A stretch of DNA of 64,000 nucleotides from Bradyrhizobium diazoefficiens (GTDB lineage Bacteria > Pseudomonadota > Alphaproteobacteria > Rhizobiales > Xanthobacteraceae): assembly GCF_016599855.1 (NCBI RefSeq), contig NZ_CP067041.1, positions 3,720,001 through 3,784,000 on the forward strand. The letters run 5' to 3'. This document shows, piece by piece, positions 54,587 to 62,446 of the stretch. How positions within the stretch are numbered: the first letter of the stretch is position 1; each line of letters begins with the position of its first letter. A program made the position numbers and the translations under genes. The notes below the pieces were generated by a model. That model was not told the DNA's origin, did no database searches, and was given only the letters and a program-made list of their open reading frames with translations.

Positions 54587-55498
54587 ATGAGCGATCCCGT
54601 CCGCATCATCGAAATGGGGCCGCGCGATGGCCTCCAGAACGAGAAGATACCGGTCAGCGTCGAGGCCCGCATCGCCTTCATCGAGGCGCTGGTCGCGGCC
54701 GGCCTCCATACTGTCGAGGTCGGCGCCTTCGTCTCGCCCAAGGCGATCCCGCAAATGGCAAGCTCCGATGCCGTGCTGCGCGGCGTGAGCCACATCAAGG
54801 GCGCCGAATTCCACGTGCTGGTGCCGAACGAGAAGGGCTATGACGCCGCCCGCGCGGCTGGTGCGAAGGTCGTCTCGGTGTTTGCCGCCGCCTCCGAAGG
54901 CTTTTCGCGGGCCAATATCAATTGCACGGTCGCGGAATCCATCGAGCGGTTCAAGCCGGTGTTGGCGCGCGCCAAGGCCGACGGTGTCAAGGTGCGCGGC
55001 TATATCTCCTGCGTGCTCGGCTGCCCGTTCGACGGCGAGATAAAGCCGAAGGCGGTGGCCGATCTTGCCAGCACGCTGTGGGAACTCGGCTGCTACGAGA
55101 TCTCGCTCGGCGACACCATCGGCGTCGGCACGCCTGAGAAGGCCAAGCAGATGCTGCGCGCAGTGGCCGCCAACATTCCCGCTGCCAATCTCGCGATGCA
55201 TTTCCACGACACCTACGGCCAGGCGCTCGCCAATCTCTATGCCGGCCTGGAGGAGGGCGTCCGCCTCATCGATTCCGCCGCCGGCGGTCTCGGCGGCTGT
55301 CCCTACGCGCCGGGTGCGACGGGCAATGTCGCGACCGAGGATGTGGTCTACACGCTCGAGGGCATGGGCGTGAGGACCGGCATCGATATGGACAAGCTGC
55401 TCGCGGCGACTAACGCCATGAGCAGCGTTCTGGGCAAGCCGCCCGTGAGCCGCGTGGCAGCCGCGCTGAACGCGAAAAAGAAACGGGCTGCATCCTAA
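54587..55498 (+). CDS. Hydroxymethylglutaryl-CoA lyase
   Basis: 303 residues from ATG 54587, one base after the mccA stop. Signatures: IIEMGPRDGLQNEKIPVSVE, VEVGAFVSPKAIPQM, metal ligands in HFHDTYGQALAN, and the active-site cysteine loop AAGGLGGCPYAPGATGN. It cleaves HMG-CoA to acetyl-CoA and acetoacetate, the last step of leucine degradation. The methylglutaconyl-CoA hydratase is not in the window. Confidence 0.95.
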   Translation: MSDPVRIIEMGPRDGLQNEKIPVSVEARIAFIEALVAAGLHTVEVGAFVSPKAIPQMASSDAVLRGVSHIKGAEFHVLVPNEKGYDAARAAGAKVVSVFAAASEGFSRANINCTVAESIERFKPVLARAKADGVKVRGYISCVLGCPFDGEIKPKAVADLASTLWELGCYEISLGDTIGVGTPEKAKQMLRAVAANIPAANLAMHFHDTYGQALANLYAGLEEGVRLIDSAAGGLGGCPYAPGATGNVATEDVVYTLEGMGVRTGIDMDKLLAATNAMSSVLGKPPVSRVAAALNAKKKRAAS

Positions 55499-55502
55499 TT
55501 CT

Positions 55503-55584
55503 CCGTCATTGCGAGCGCAGCGAAGCAATCCAGACTGTCTCCGCGGAAAGACTCTGGATTGCTTCGCTTCGCTCGCAATGACGG
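55503..55584. repeat. Long inverted repeat between convergent operons
   Basis: Two 32-base arms, 55503-55534 and 55553-55584, are inverted copies with one mismatch, separated by 18 bases (arm begins CCGTCATTGCGAGCG and ends GCAATCCAGA). The transcript of either strand would form a very stable hairpin, between the leucine operon and the TRAP operon. It is a dispersed palindromic repeat typical of alphaproteobacteria and may act as a shared terminator. Confidence 0.88.
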
Positions 55585-55594
55585 TGGAGAGACA

Positions 55595-56953
55595 TCACCT
55601 GCTCCCGTCCGGCCCCATCACCAGATCCGGCAGCCAGGTCGAGATCTCCGGCACGAGGCAGAGCAGCAGCACGGCGCCCATCATCAGCAGCACGAAGGGC
55701 AGCGTACCCCAGATCACTTCGCTCAGCGAAATGTCGGGCGCGACGTTGCGGATGACGAAGATGTTGAGGCCGACAGGCGGATGGATCAGTCCCATCTCCA
55801 TCACAATGGTCATGACGACGCCGAACCAGATGATGTCGAAATTGGCGGCACGGAGCGGCGGCAGGATGATCGGGGCCGTCATTAGGATGATCGAGACTGG
55901 CGGCAGGAAGAAGCCGAGCACGACGACCATGACGAGGATCGCAAACAGCAGCCCCCAGCGCGGCAGATGCATGGCGACGACGGATTCGGCTGCCGATTGC
56001 GAGATGTGCAGGTAGCTCATCACGTAGGAATAGAGCAGCGACATGCCGATGATCATCATCAGCATGGTCGATTCCCGGACCGTCGATTTCATGATGGGCG
56101 CAAGGTCGCTCGGCCGCCACACGCCGTAGATCGTCGCGATCAACCCCAATGCCAGCAGTCCGCCGAGACCCGCGGTCTCCGACGGCGTCGCATAGCCGCC
56201 ATAGAGCGCCGCCATGACGCCGGTGAGCAGCAGCACGAACGGAATGACGCGAGGCAATACGCTGAAGCGTTCGGCCAGCGTATATTCGTCGCGGGCGAGG
56301 ATGGCCGCCTCCGGTCCGCCCTTCTTGTAGGCGGCTTCGGCTGCAGCGTATTCCTGGCGGAAGCGGATCACGGCGTAGCCGCCGAACAGCGAGACCAAGA
56401 GCAGGCCGGGCCCGATGCCGGCGAGGAACAGGCGTCCCAGCGACTTTTCGGCAGCGACCGCAAACAGGATCATGGTGATCGAGGGCGGCAGCAGGATGCC
56501 GAGCGTGCCGCCGGCTGCGATGATGCCGGCGGCAAAGCCGCCGGAATAGCCGCGCTTGCGCATCTCGGGGATCCCGGCCGAGCCGATCGCCGAGCAGGTT
56601 GCGGGCGAGGAGCCCGCCATCGCCGCGAACAGCGCGCAGGCGAAGACATTGGCAACGCCGAGGCCGCCGGGCACGCGATGCAGCCAGGCGTGCAGCGCCG
56701 AGTAGAGATCCTGGCCGGCGCGCGACTTGCCGATCGCAGCGCCCTTCAGGATGAAGAGCGGGATCGACAGCAGCGTGATCGAAGCCATCTCCTCGTACAC
56801 GTTCTGCGTCACCGTATCGAGCGACGCCGCGGGCATGTAGATGCCCATGAACACGACCGCGACTGCGCCGAGCGCGAACGCAATCGGCATACCCGAAAAC
56901 ATCACGACCAGCGTCGTAATTCCGTAGGCGAGGCCGATCCCGAATACGCTCAT
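55595..56953 (-). CDS. dctM: TRAP transporter large membrane subunit (DctM)
   Basis: 452 residues from ATG 56953, about 12 helices. DctM features: SGMPIAFALGAVAVVFMG, GSSPATCSAIGSAGIPEMRK (family signature), GGTLGILLPPSITMILFAV and FLPPVSIILMTAPIILPP. It is the sodium-driven permease of a TRAP system. It overlaps dctQ by four bases (ATGA). Confidence 0.93.
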   Translation of the reverse strand: MSVFGIGLAYGITTLVVMFSGMPIAFALGAVAVVFMGIYMPAASLDTVTQNVYEEMASITLLSIPLFILKGAAIGKSRAGQDLYSALHAWLHRVPGGLGVANVFACALFAAMAGSSPATCSAIGSAGIPEMRKRGYSGGFAAGIIAAGGTLGILLPPSITMILFAVAAEKSLGRLFLAGIGPGLLLVSLFGGYAVIRFRQEYAAAEAAYKKGGPEAAILARDEYTLAERFSVLPRVIPFVLLLTGVMAALYGGYATPSETAGLGGLLALGLIATIYGVWRPSDLAPIMKSTVRESTMLMMIIGMSLLYSYVMSYLHISQSAAESVVAMHLPRWGLLFAILVMVVVLGFFLPPVSIILMTAPIILPPLRAANFDIIWFGVVMTIVMEMGLIHPPVGLNIFVIRNVAPDISLSEVIWGTLPFVLLMMGAVLLLCLVPEISTWLPDLVMGPDGSR

Positions 56954-57504
56954 GGCCGCTTGGCTCCTGTAAGCGGCAGCGCGAGCTGCACAAGGATCTG
57001 GACACAGAGCAGGCTCATGCCGAGCGCCATCAGCGAATAGGGGACGGCGAGCGGTGGCGACCACATCGAATTCGAGACCTGGCCGTCGACGTAAGCCTCA
57101 TGCGCCAGCGTCCAGGACTTCCAGGCGAAGAAAGCGCAGAACAGAAACGTTACAACGTCGACGATCCAGAGTCGGATTCTATTCGCGAGCGGCGAGAGCA
57201 GGCCGACGAACGCCTCGATACCGATATGGCCGCGGTTCTGCTGCACGTAGGCCGCCGTCATGAAGGTGGCGCCGACCAGCAGGAACACGGCCGCCTCGTC
57301 CTGCCAGTAGTTGGCAGCCTTGAATAGCGCGCGGCTCAGCACGCTGTAGCTCAGGATCGCGCAAGCCGCGACTAGCGCTATGGCTGCAAACACGACGATG
57401 AGGCGGTTGAGGATGGCGAGGGCGCGGTCGAGCAGCGCCGCAAGACCCGTGCTTGCGGCTGCGTTTGACTGGTCGTCACGATCCGGAAGCGGACCGTGGC
57501 TCAT
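56950..57504 (-). CDS. dctQ: TRAP transporter small membrane subunit (DctQ)
   Basis: 184 residues from ATG 57504 with four membrane helices and the typical ALFKAANYWQDEAAVFLLVG segment near residue 60. DctQ joins DctM in the membrane complex. It overlaps dctP at its start and dctM at its end by four bases each, giving tight coupling of all three subunits. An upstream 32-codon extension of the frame was rejected. Confidence 0.9.
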   Translation of the reverse strand: MSHGPLPDRDDQSNAAASTGLAALLDRALAILNRLIVVFAAIALVAACAILSYSVLSRALFKAANYWQDEAAVFLLVGATFMTAAYVQQNRGHIGIEAFVGLLSPLANRIRLWIVDVVTFLFCAFFAWKSWTLAHEAYVDGQVSNSMWSPPLAVPYSLMALGMSLLCVQILVQLALPLTGAKRP

Positions 57505-58523
57505 GCAGCGACTTCGGAGGCGAGCTTGAGCAGGTTCGCGGCCGTGGCGGTTTTGGCGCCGTAGTCCCTCCACGCGGTGTCGCGGGCAATGTCGCGCCAC
57601 TTGCCGACGGTCGCGGCATCGAGCGCCGAGACTTTTGCGCCGGCCTTCTCATAGACCTTGGCGACCTCGATGTCGTCGTCCTGCGCGCCCTTGCGGCCGA
57701 AGGCTTCGAGCTCGGCGCCGACGGCGACCAGAATGTCCTGCTGGTTCTTCGGCAGCTTGTCGAAGATCGCCTTCGACATCATCAGCGGCTCGAGCATGAA
57801 CCAGTACGAGGCGCCTGCGCCCGAGGTCAGCGACTTCGCGACCTCTTCGAGGCGGAAGGAGATCAGGCTGGTGGAGGAGGTGATGCCGGCATCGCAGGCG
57901 CCGGTCTGCATCGCCGCGTAGATTTCGTTCGAGGGCACCGACAGCACCGAGGCGCCGGCGGTCTGCAGCACCATGTCCATCTCGCGCGAGCCGCCGCGCA
58001 CCTTCATGCCCTTGGCGTCCTCAGGCGCCACGATCGGCTTGGAGCGGCTGGCGACGCCACCGGCCTGCCAGACCCAGGTGAGCAGGATGATGCCCTTGTC
58101 GGCGAGGAAGTCGGTCAGCGCCTTGCCGACCGCCTCCTTCTTCCAGCGCATGCCCTGGTCGTAAGTGGTGACGAGACCGGGCATCAGGCCGATATTGGTC
58201 TCGGGCAATTCGCCGCCGGCATAGGGCATCGGATACAGCGAGATGTCGAGCGCGCCCTTGCGCATCGCGGAGAACTGCGCGTTGGTCTTGATCAGCGAGG
58301 AGTTCGGATAGATCTCGGCGGCGATGTCGCCATTGCTGCGCTTACTGACTTCGGCGGCGAACATGCGGCAGAGCCGGTCGCGGAAGTCGCCCTTGTCGAT
58401 GGTGCCGCCGGGGAATTGGTGCGAGATCTTCAGCGTGGTCGCAGCGTGCGCGGTGCCGATGCCGAAACGGAGAATGGCGGGTGCGGCGACGGCAGTCGCG
58501 AGCAGATGGCGACGCGTGAACAT
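57501..58523 (-). CDS. dctP: TRAP transporter substrate-binding protein (DctP)
   Basis: 340 residues. N-terminus MFTRRHLLATAVAAPAILRF contains a twin-arginine-like signal. DctP features: ISHQFPGGTIDKGDFRDRLC, YPNSSLIKTNAQFSAMRKG, the ligand-arginine region KGMKVRGGSREMDMVLQTAG and VPSNEIYAAMQTGACDAGIT. It captures an acidic substrate, probably a carboxylate, in the periplasm. First gene of the operon; no regulator is adjacent. Confidence 0.92.
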   Translation of the reverse strand: MFTRRHLLATAVAAPAILRFGIGTAHAATTLKISHQFPGGTIDKGDFRDRLCRMFAAEVSKRSNGDIAAEIYPNSSLIKTNAQFSAMRKGALDISLYPMPYAGGELPETNIGLMPGLVTTYDQGMRWKKEAVGKALTDFLADKGIILLTWVWQAGGVASRSKPIVAPEDAKGMKVRGGSREMDMVLQTAGASVLSVPSNEIYAAMQTGACDAGITSSTSLISFRLEEVAKSLTSGAGASYWFMLEPLMMSKAIFDKLPKNQQDILVAVGAELEAFGRKGAQDDDIEVAKVYEKAGAKVSALDAATVGKWRDIARDTAWRDYGAKTATAANLLKLASEVAA

Positions 58524-58845
58524 GGTGGATCCCCTTGGCGTTCTTTGGACGGTTCTTGTTTGACGTGATCTGGGCGGGTCATGAGACCGGCGCGGAGGCC
58601 CATCCTAGCCGGTCTTCGACCCTTCTCTAGTCTGATAGTTCGAGACGGAATGCCGCGGCAAGCGTTGGTCTTGCTGCGCTGCACACGCAAAGTCTCGTTA
58701 TTCCTGTCAAGCGACGATCGTGCAGGCCGCCCCGACGACATGCGAAAAAATCGCAACGTCGCGTAACAAGCGTGGGTGCCGATCCGTCGAGATTGTGTAG
58801 CGGCACAAGTCGCTGACAAACACCATCTCGAAGGGAATATTTCTC
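58524..58845. other. Divergent intergenic region
   Basis: 322 bases between dctP (minus) and the MXKDX repeat gene (plus). Promoters for both must lie here but no clear -35/-10 pair or EcfG motif is visible. Open frames lack protein character. Confidence 0.45.
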
Positions 58846-59088
58846 ATGACCATTCGCACCCGCATCGTGCTCGGCGTCTCGGCTGCCGCTCTCTCGCTCG
58901 GCCTGGCGCTGTCGCCGGCCGCCTTCGCCCAGGACAAGATGGGCAAGGATGACGGCATGATGAAGAAGGACACGATGTCCAAGGACGGTATGAAGAAAGA
59001 CACCATGTCCAAGAACGACGGCATGAAGAAGGACACGATGTCGAAGGATGGCATGAAGAAAGACGACGGCATGATGAAGAAGAACTGA
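58846..59088 (+). CDS. Secreted pentapeptide MXKDX repeat protein
   Basis: 80 residues, ATG 58846 preceded by AAGGGA. Signal peptide about 1-28 (LSPAAFA-QD). The mature part is a repeat of five- to seven-residue units such as DGMKKDTMSK, the family known as pentapeptide MXKDX repeat proteins. It is almost all Met, Lys, Asp, Gly and Ser. Methionines may bind copper or scavenge oxidants, which is an inference. A strong hairpin follows. Confidence 0.88.
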   Translation: MTIRTRIVLGVSAAALSLGLALSPAAFAQDKMGKDDGMMKKDTMSKDGMKKDTMSKNDGMKKDTMSKDGMKKDDGMMKKN

Positions 59089-59169
59089 TCTCATGCCTTT
59101 ATGCCGGGCGCCTTCACGAAGCGAGCCCGCGCGCGCATTTGGACGGACACGGCTGGTCCGTGCCGTCAT

Positions 59170-59204
59170 GATTTGACCTGAAGCAACGCGCTTCAGGTCA
59201 AATC
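59170..59204. terminator. Perfect 15-base-pair hairpin between convergent genes
   Basis: GATTTGACCTGAAGC and GCTTCAGGTCAAATC pair perfectly around AACGC, between the MXKDX gene and the DUF6481-like gene. It is followed by TTGTTG on the plus strand. A likely bidirectional terminator. Confidence 0.75.
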
Positions 59205-59214
59205 TTGTTGAAAG

Positions 59215-59562
59215 TCACTTCCGCTTGGCCTTGCGGGCGGCGTAACGAGCGTCGCGCTTGGCCTTTTGTTCGGCCTCGTTCGCAGCTGCTTTGGCTGCCG
59301 CTTCCTCGGCCTCACGTGCGACGCGCGCAGCTTCGAGCGCGGCGGCCTCTTCCTCGCGGCGCTTCTGCTCGGCCTTTTCAGCCTCGCGCGCAGCCTTTGC
59401 TTCGGCGCGCTTGGCCGCGAGCGCTTCACGTTCGGCACGTTTCGCCGCGACAGCAGGATCGTCAGGCCCCGGCTGCGACTTGAATTTGTTCAAAAGATTT
59501 TTGCGTGCGTCCTGCGCCGCCTTCTGCCGGTCTGTAAACCCGGGTTCCCTGAATCCACTCAT
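59215..59562 (-). CDS. DUF6481-like coiled-coil protein
   Basis: 115 residues. N-terminus MSGFREPGFTDRQKAAQDAR is followed by NLLNKFKSQPGPDDPAVAAK and then about 70 residues of Ala/Glu/Lys/Arg heptads (a long coiled coil) ending in a basic tail. This matches small rhizobial proteins of the DUF6481 type. Function unknown; the basic tail might bind nucleic acid. Confidence 0.8.
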   Translation of the reverse strand: MSGFREPGFTDRQKAAQDARKNLLNKFKSQPGPDDPAVAAKRAEREALAAKRAEAKAAREAEKAEQKRREEEAAALEAARVAREAEEAAAKAAANEAEQKAKRDARYAARKAKRK

Positions 59563-59829
59563 CGACGAGCCTTGTCTTCCTCGCTTTCAGTCCTACATCA
59601 CTGTCTTGTTGGTACGTCGGCTGGGCACAAGCAGGCGCCACGCGACGCAGAAGCGTGTACATCGCCGCGCGCCGCGAAGCCACCCATAATCGCAGCCGAT
59701 CAGGTCAACGAAATCGCTGGACCAGCCGATCCTTCGTAGCCCGGAAAAACTGCCGAATTGTGATGTCCCTCATAAGGGCACCCAGCGGCGGCGCCTAGCG
59801 TCCGCCCCGATACGAGACGGAGCACGGGC

Positions 59830-60066
59830 ATGATCTTTTTCCGGCTGAGCCTGAAGGCCCTTGCAATCACGATCGCCGCAGTGGCGGTCACAGGTGCGGT
59901 GCTGTTGCTTGCCCGCCCACAACCCATCGAGAACACGGTTCTGGGCGCCGCCTGGGAGTGCACCCAGACCGCGTTCATCCTGACCAGCTGCGCGCCGCGC
60001 GCGCAACAGGCGATCCCATCGGTCGAGACCTCGCGCAAGGAAGCGGTGAGGCAGACCAGGGGGTGA
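59830..60066 (+). CDS. Small single-helix membrane protein
   Basis: 78 residues from ATG 59830. One hydrophobic segment at about 9-28 (LAITIAAVAVTGAVLLLARP), then a short external part with two cysteines (AAWECTQTAFILTSCAPRA) and a basic end. Possibly an uncleaved anchor with a disulfide. Function unknown. Confidence 0.7.
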   Translation: MIFFRLSLKALAITIAAVAVTGAVLLLARPQPIENTVLGAAWECTQTAFILTSCAPRAQQAIPSVETSRKEAVRQTRG

Positions 60067-60139
60067 GCGGCGAGGCTGGGCGGGATGTGACGCGACGTCG
60101 CGAAGGTGATACAGGGCCTCACCGAGCGACAAGGTGCCC

Positions 60140-60370
60140 ATGCCCGAGTCCAAGCCTGAATCAAAGCCCGACCCCACCGGGAAGCACAGCGCGCCGCCAA
60201 AACCCCGATCCGGCGACGGCCGCCTGGGCGCGATCGCAGGGCTGATCATTGCCGCCGTCATCATCGGTGTCGGCCTGTGGCTCGCACGCGATCTCACCGC
60301 CGCCAGCAAGCTCCAGGACTGCGTGATGTCGGGGCGGACCAATTGCAATGTGATCGAGCCGGCCCGCTAG
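60140..60370 (+). CDS. Small single-helix membrane protein with two Cys
   Basis: 76 residues from ATG 60140; GTG 60134 is an alternative. A proline/lysine-rich cytoplasmic N-terminus is followed by a membrane helix (GAIAGLIIAAVIIGVGLWLA) and the end KLQDCVMSGRTNCNVIE, with two cysteines. It resembles the neighbour at 59830-60066 in layout (helix then two Cys). Function unknown. Confidence 0.7.
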   Translation: MPESKPESKPDPTGKHSAPPKPRSGDGRLGAIAGLIIAAVIIGVGLWLARDLTAASKLQDCVMSGRTNCNVIEPAR

Positions 60371-60570
60371 ATCGGTCCAGCCGGCCAGCTCCAGACGAAA
60401 AATTGCCGCGATCTTAACCATTTGTAACGGGACATGGCCGGCTCGTCGGATCAGTTTTGGCGGGCCGATTTGGCAGGTCAGTTATGTCAGCCGGCATCGG
60501 CCAGGTGCGATCCGAATCGTCTATCGCGCGTGGACCACGGCCATTTCTGAAAGCAGGGGGTAGGCACGAA

Positions 60571-61362
60571 ATGGGTGCGTCCAGTCGCATGAAGATCATC
60601 GTTCCCATGGTTTCGGCCATGTCGTTGCTGGGGTTCTCCGCGCAAGCGCAGGACGCAGGTCCACCCAAGGGCGCCAGCCAGCCGCCAGCGCAGGGCGCCG
60701 GTGCAGCGCCCCCGCCCAACCAGAACATGCACAAGGGGCCCCCGCCGCAGCAGGCGGCGCGCCCGGTGCCTCAGCCCGGCGGCCAGGCCCACATGGCTCC
60801 TGGCCCGGGTCCAGGCCCGCACCGGGCCGGTGGCCCGCCTCCGGGATCCGGCCGCTACATGGCTCGCGGCCCCGCGCCCGCGCGGGACTGGGGCGGACAT
60901 GCCTATCGCGGCCATCTTGCCTGGGAGGGCGGGCGCTGGCGCCACGAGGTCCACAACGGCCGCGCGGGCTGGTGGTGGGACGTCGGCGGCGTCTGGTACT
61001 ATTATCCGCAGCGGATGGAGGGCCCGCCGGCCTATATTTCGGAAGACTATATCGACGACGTGCCGGTGGCCTACGCGCCGCCGGGTCCGCCGGTCGCCTA
61101 TGAACCGCCGCCGCCTCCACCGCCGCCGACTGATTCCGGCGCGAGCGCGCTTGGCGGCGCCATCGTCGGCGGTGTGCTCGGCGGCCTGCTTTCCGGCAAT
61201 GCCTCCGGCGCGGCCGCAGGCGCCGTGATTGGCGGCGCTACCGGCGCAATCGCCGGCGCCACGGCCGCTTCACGCCCCGGCTATTATCTGGCCCAAGGCA
61301 ATTGCTACTACCGCTATCCGAGCGGCCAATATGTGCAGGCCGATCCGCGCGCCTGCTACTGA
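60571..61362 (+). CDS. Secreted Pro/Gly-rich protein with glycine-zipper domain
   Basis: 263 residues from ATG 60571; ATG 60589 is an alternative. Signal peptide about 1-30, then about 90 residues rich in Pro, Gly and Gln, a WRHEVHNGRAGWWWDVGGVW middle, a proline run, and a glycine-zipper (GGAIVGGVLGGLLSGNASGA) near residue 195 that could insert in the outer membrane. It ends with a Cys and Tyr pair. Typical surface protein of unknown role. Confidence 0.8.
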   Translation: MGASSRMKIIVPMVSAMSLLGFSAQAQDAGPPKGASQPPAQGAGAAPPPNQNMHKGPPPQQAARPVPQPGGQAHMAPGPGPGPHRAGGPPPGSGRYMARGPAPARDWGGHAYRGHLAWEGGRWRHEVHNGRAGWWWDVGGVWYYYPQRMEGPPAYISEDYIDDVPVAYAPPGPPVAYEPPPPPPPPTDSGASALGGAIVGGVLGGLLSGNASGAAAGAVIGGATGAIAGATAASRPGYYLAQGNCYYRYPSGQYVQADPRACY

Positions 61363-61385
61363 GCCTCCAACGCGCAATCGGACAC

Positions 61386-61416
61386 GAATGAGGCGGGCCC
61401 GGTGCCCGCCTCATTC
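61386..61416 (+). terminator. Hairpin after the glycine-zipper gene
   Basis: A perfect 13-base stem GAATGAGGCGGGC/GCCCGCCTCATTC with a five-base loop, 23 bases after the stop codon. No T-run follows. Confidence 0.6.
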
Positions 61417-61629
61417 ATGTTGGGATCAAAGGCGGTACGCGACTGGCAGTCTCCGCGGAATGAGGAAAATACGAAGACCGGCTGGAGCGGGTTATCGCGC
61501 TGGTCGCATGCAAAATTCATCGCGGTAACATCGTGCGGAAACGCGCGCGCCGGTGCAAATTTGCCCACCGCAATCATACGGACGAAATTGCCACCCACTT
61601 GTTCATATCGGACGGGTAGAGTTGGCTTC

Positions 61630-61782
61630 ATGTGTACGAAGTACGACCCACAGCATGAAGCCGAGACGGCGATGAAGCGCGCCGCGGCGTCCGAAGGCCC
61701 CGACCGGCAGAGACTCATTGAGCTCGCTTTAGCCTGGCATCAACTCGCCCGCGATCGTCGCGACGGCGAGCGGAGAGACTGA
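61630..61782 (+). CDS. 50-residue helical protein
   Basis: ATG 61630 (MCTKYDPQHEAETAMKRAAA), continuing with QRLIELALAWHQLARD. It looks like the small family of conserved rhizobial proteins with a helical A-x-x-W-x-x-L-A end. The longer open frame upstream has no protein character. Function unknown. Confidence 0.55.
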   Translation: MCTKYDPQHEAETAMKRAAASEGPDRQRLIELALAWHQLARDRRDGERRD

Positions 61783-61838
61783 TCTCCGCCTGGCGGGAAA
61801 GCTCGCCCCGGGTAGGCATTGTCATTGCCCATGAGAAA

Positions 61839-61867
61839 GCCCCGTGCTCGGGGGACAAGCACGGGGC
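61839..61867. terminator. Hairpin downstream of the 50-residue gene
   Basis: GCCCCGTGCT (61839-61848) and AGCACGGGGC (61858-61867) form a ten-base stem with a nine-base loop. On the minus strand it is followed by TTTCT, on the plus by CCTTC; function uncertain. Confidence 0.5.
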
Positions 61868-61926
61868 CCTTCAAAGCCGACCGGGGCTGGCCGGCCGGCA
61901 CCACTCTATTCCACCACAGATAACAT

Positions 61927-62044
61927 GCCGGTCGCGATCTCGTTCCACGCGTGTTGTCCTCGCTGCGGCTACTCCGCCTCACTTGATCTCGGATTTAGGA
62001 ACATGTCTTCCCGGCCAAAGTTGGCCGGCTATGACAGACCTTGA
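61927..62044 (+). CDS. Possible 38-residue zinc-ribbon peptide
   Basis: ATG 61927 gives MPVAISFHACCPRCGYSASL and a basic end, stop at 62044. C-x-x-C (CPRC) suggests half of a zinc ribbon. It has no clear ribosome site but overlaps the next gene's start by 14 bases, which would couple them. Weak call. Confidence 0.3.
62011..62028. promoter_or_regulatory. Perfect 18-base palindrome before a start codon
   Basis: CCGGCCAAAGTTGGCCGG minus two central bases pairs completely (CCGGCCAA/TTGGCCGG). It ends two bases before ATG 62031 and takes the place of a ribosome site. It could be an operator or a translation-blocking hairpin. Confidence 0.45.
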
Positions 62045-62279
62045 ATTGCGCGCACAGTCTTTCGAGATCGCCTGGAGATATCTCGACCGGTCCGGTCTGC
62101 TCACGGGCGAGCACGAGGATTCAGCCCGCTTCATCCTGAACAGGATTGACCGCATGATGATCCGCGGAGAGCGGCGCAGGCTGCTGCTGTCGAATGCCGC
62201 CATTGATGCATATCGGTTGCGGCCGGTGCTCGCGCCGCTCGACGCTTGTTCAATTCAAGCTGGGGAGACGCGGCGTTAA
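62031..62279 (+). CDS. Small helical hypothetical protein
   Basis: 82 residues from ATG 62031 (MTDLELRAQSFEIAWRYLDR), charged and helical, with SARFILNRIDRMMIRGERRR and a short tail. No ribosome site; a palindrome sits immediately upstream and an overlapping frame could provide coupling. No domain recognised. Confidence 0.6.
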   Translation: MTDLELRAQSFEIAWRYLDRSGLLTGEHEDSARFILNRIDRMMIRGERRRLLLSNAAIDAYRLRPVLAPLDACSIQAGETRR

Positions 62280-62446
62280 GACTCATCCGGGTGCTGATTT
62301 TCCCGTCTCGATTCCTGCTTGGGGAACGAAGCGGACGGCGCCAATATATTTCGCGCCGATGGTAATCAGCCGGTGTTTGGACCTCGGGCGCGCGCCGTGC
62401 GTTGAAAGGACGATGGAAGCTTTCCGATCGTTGCACCACGACGCGC

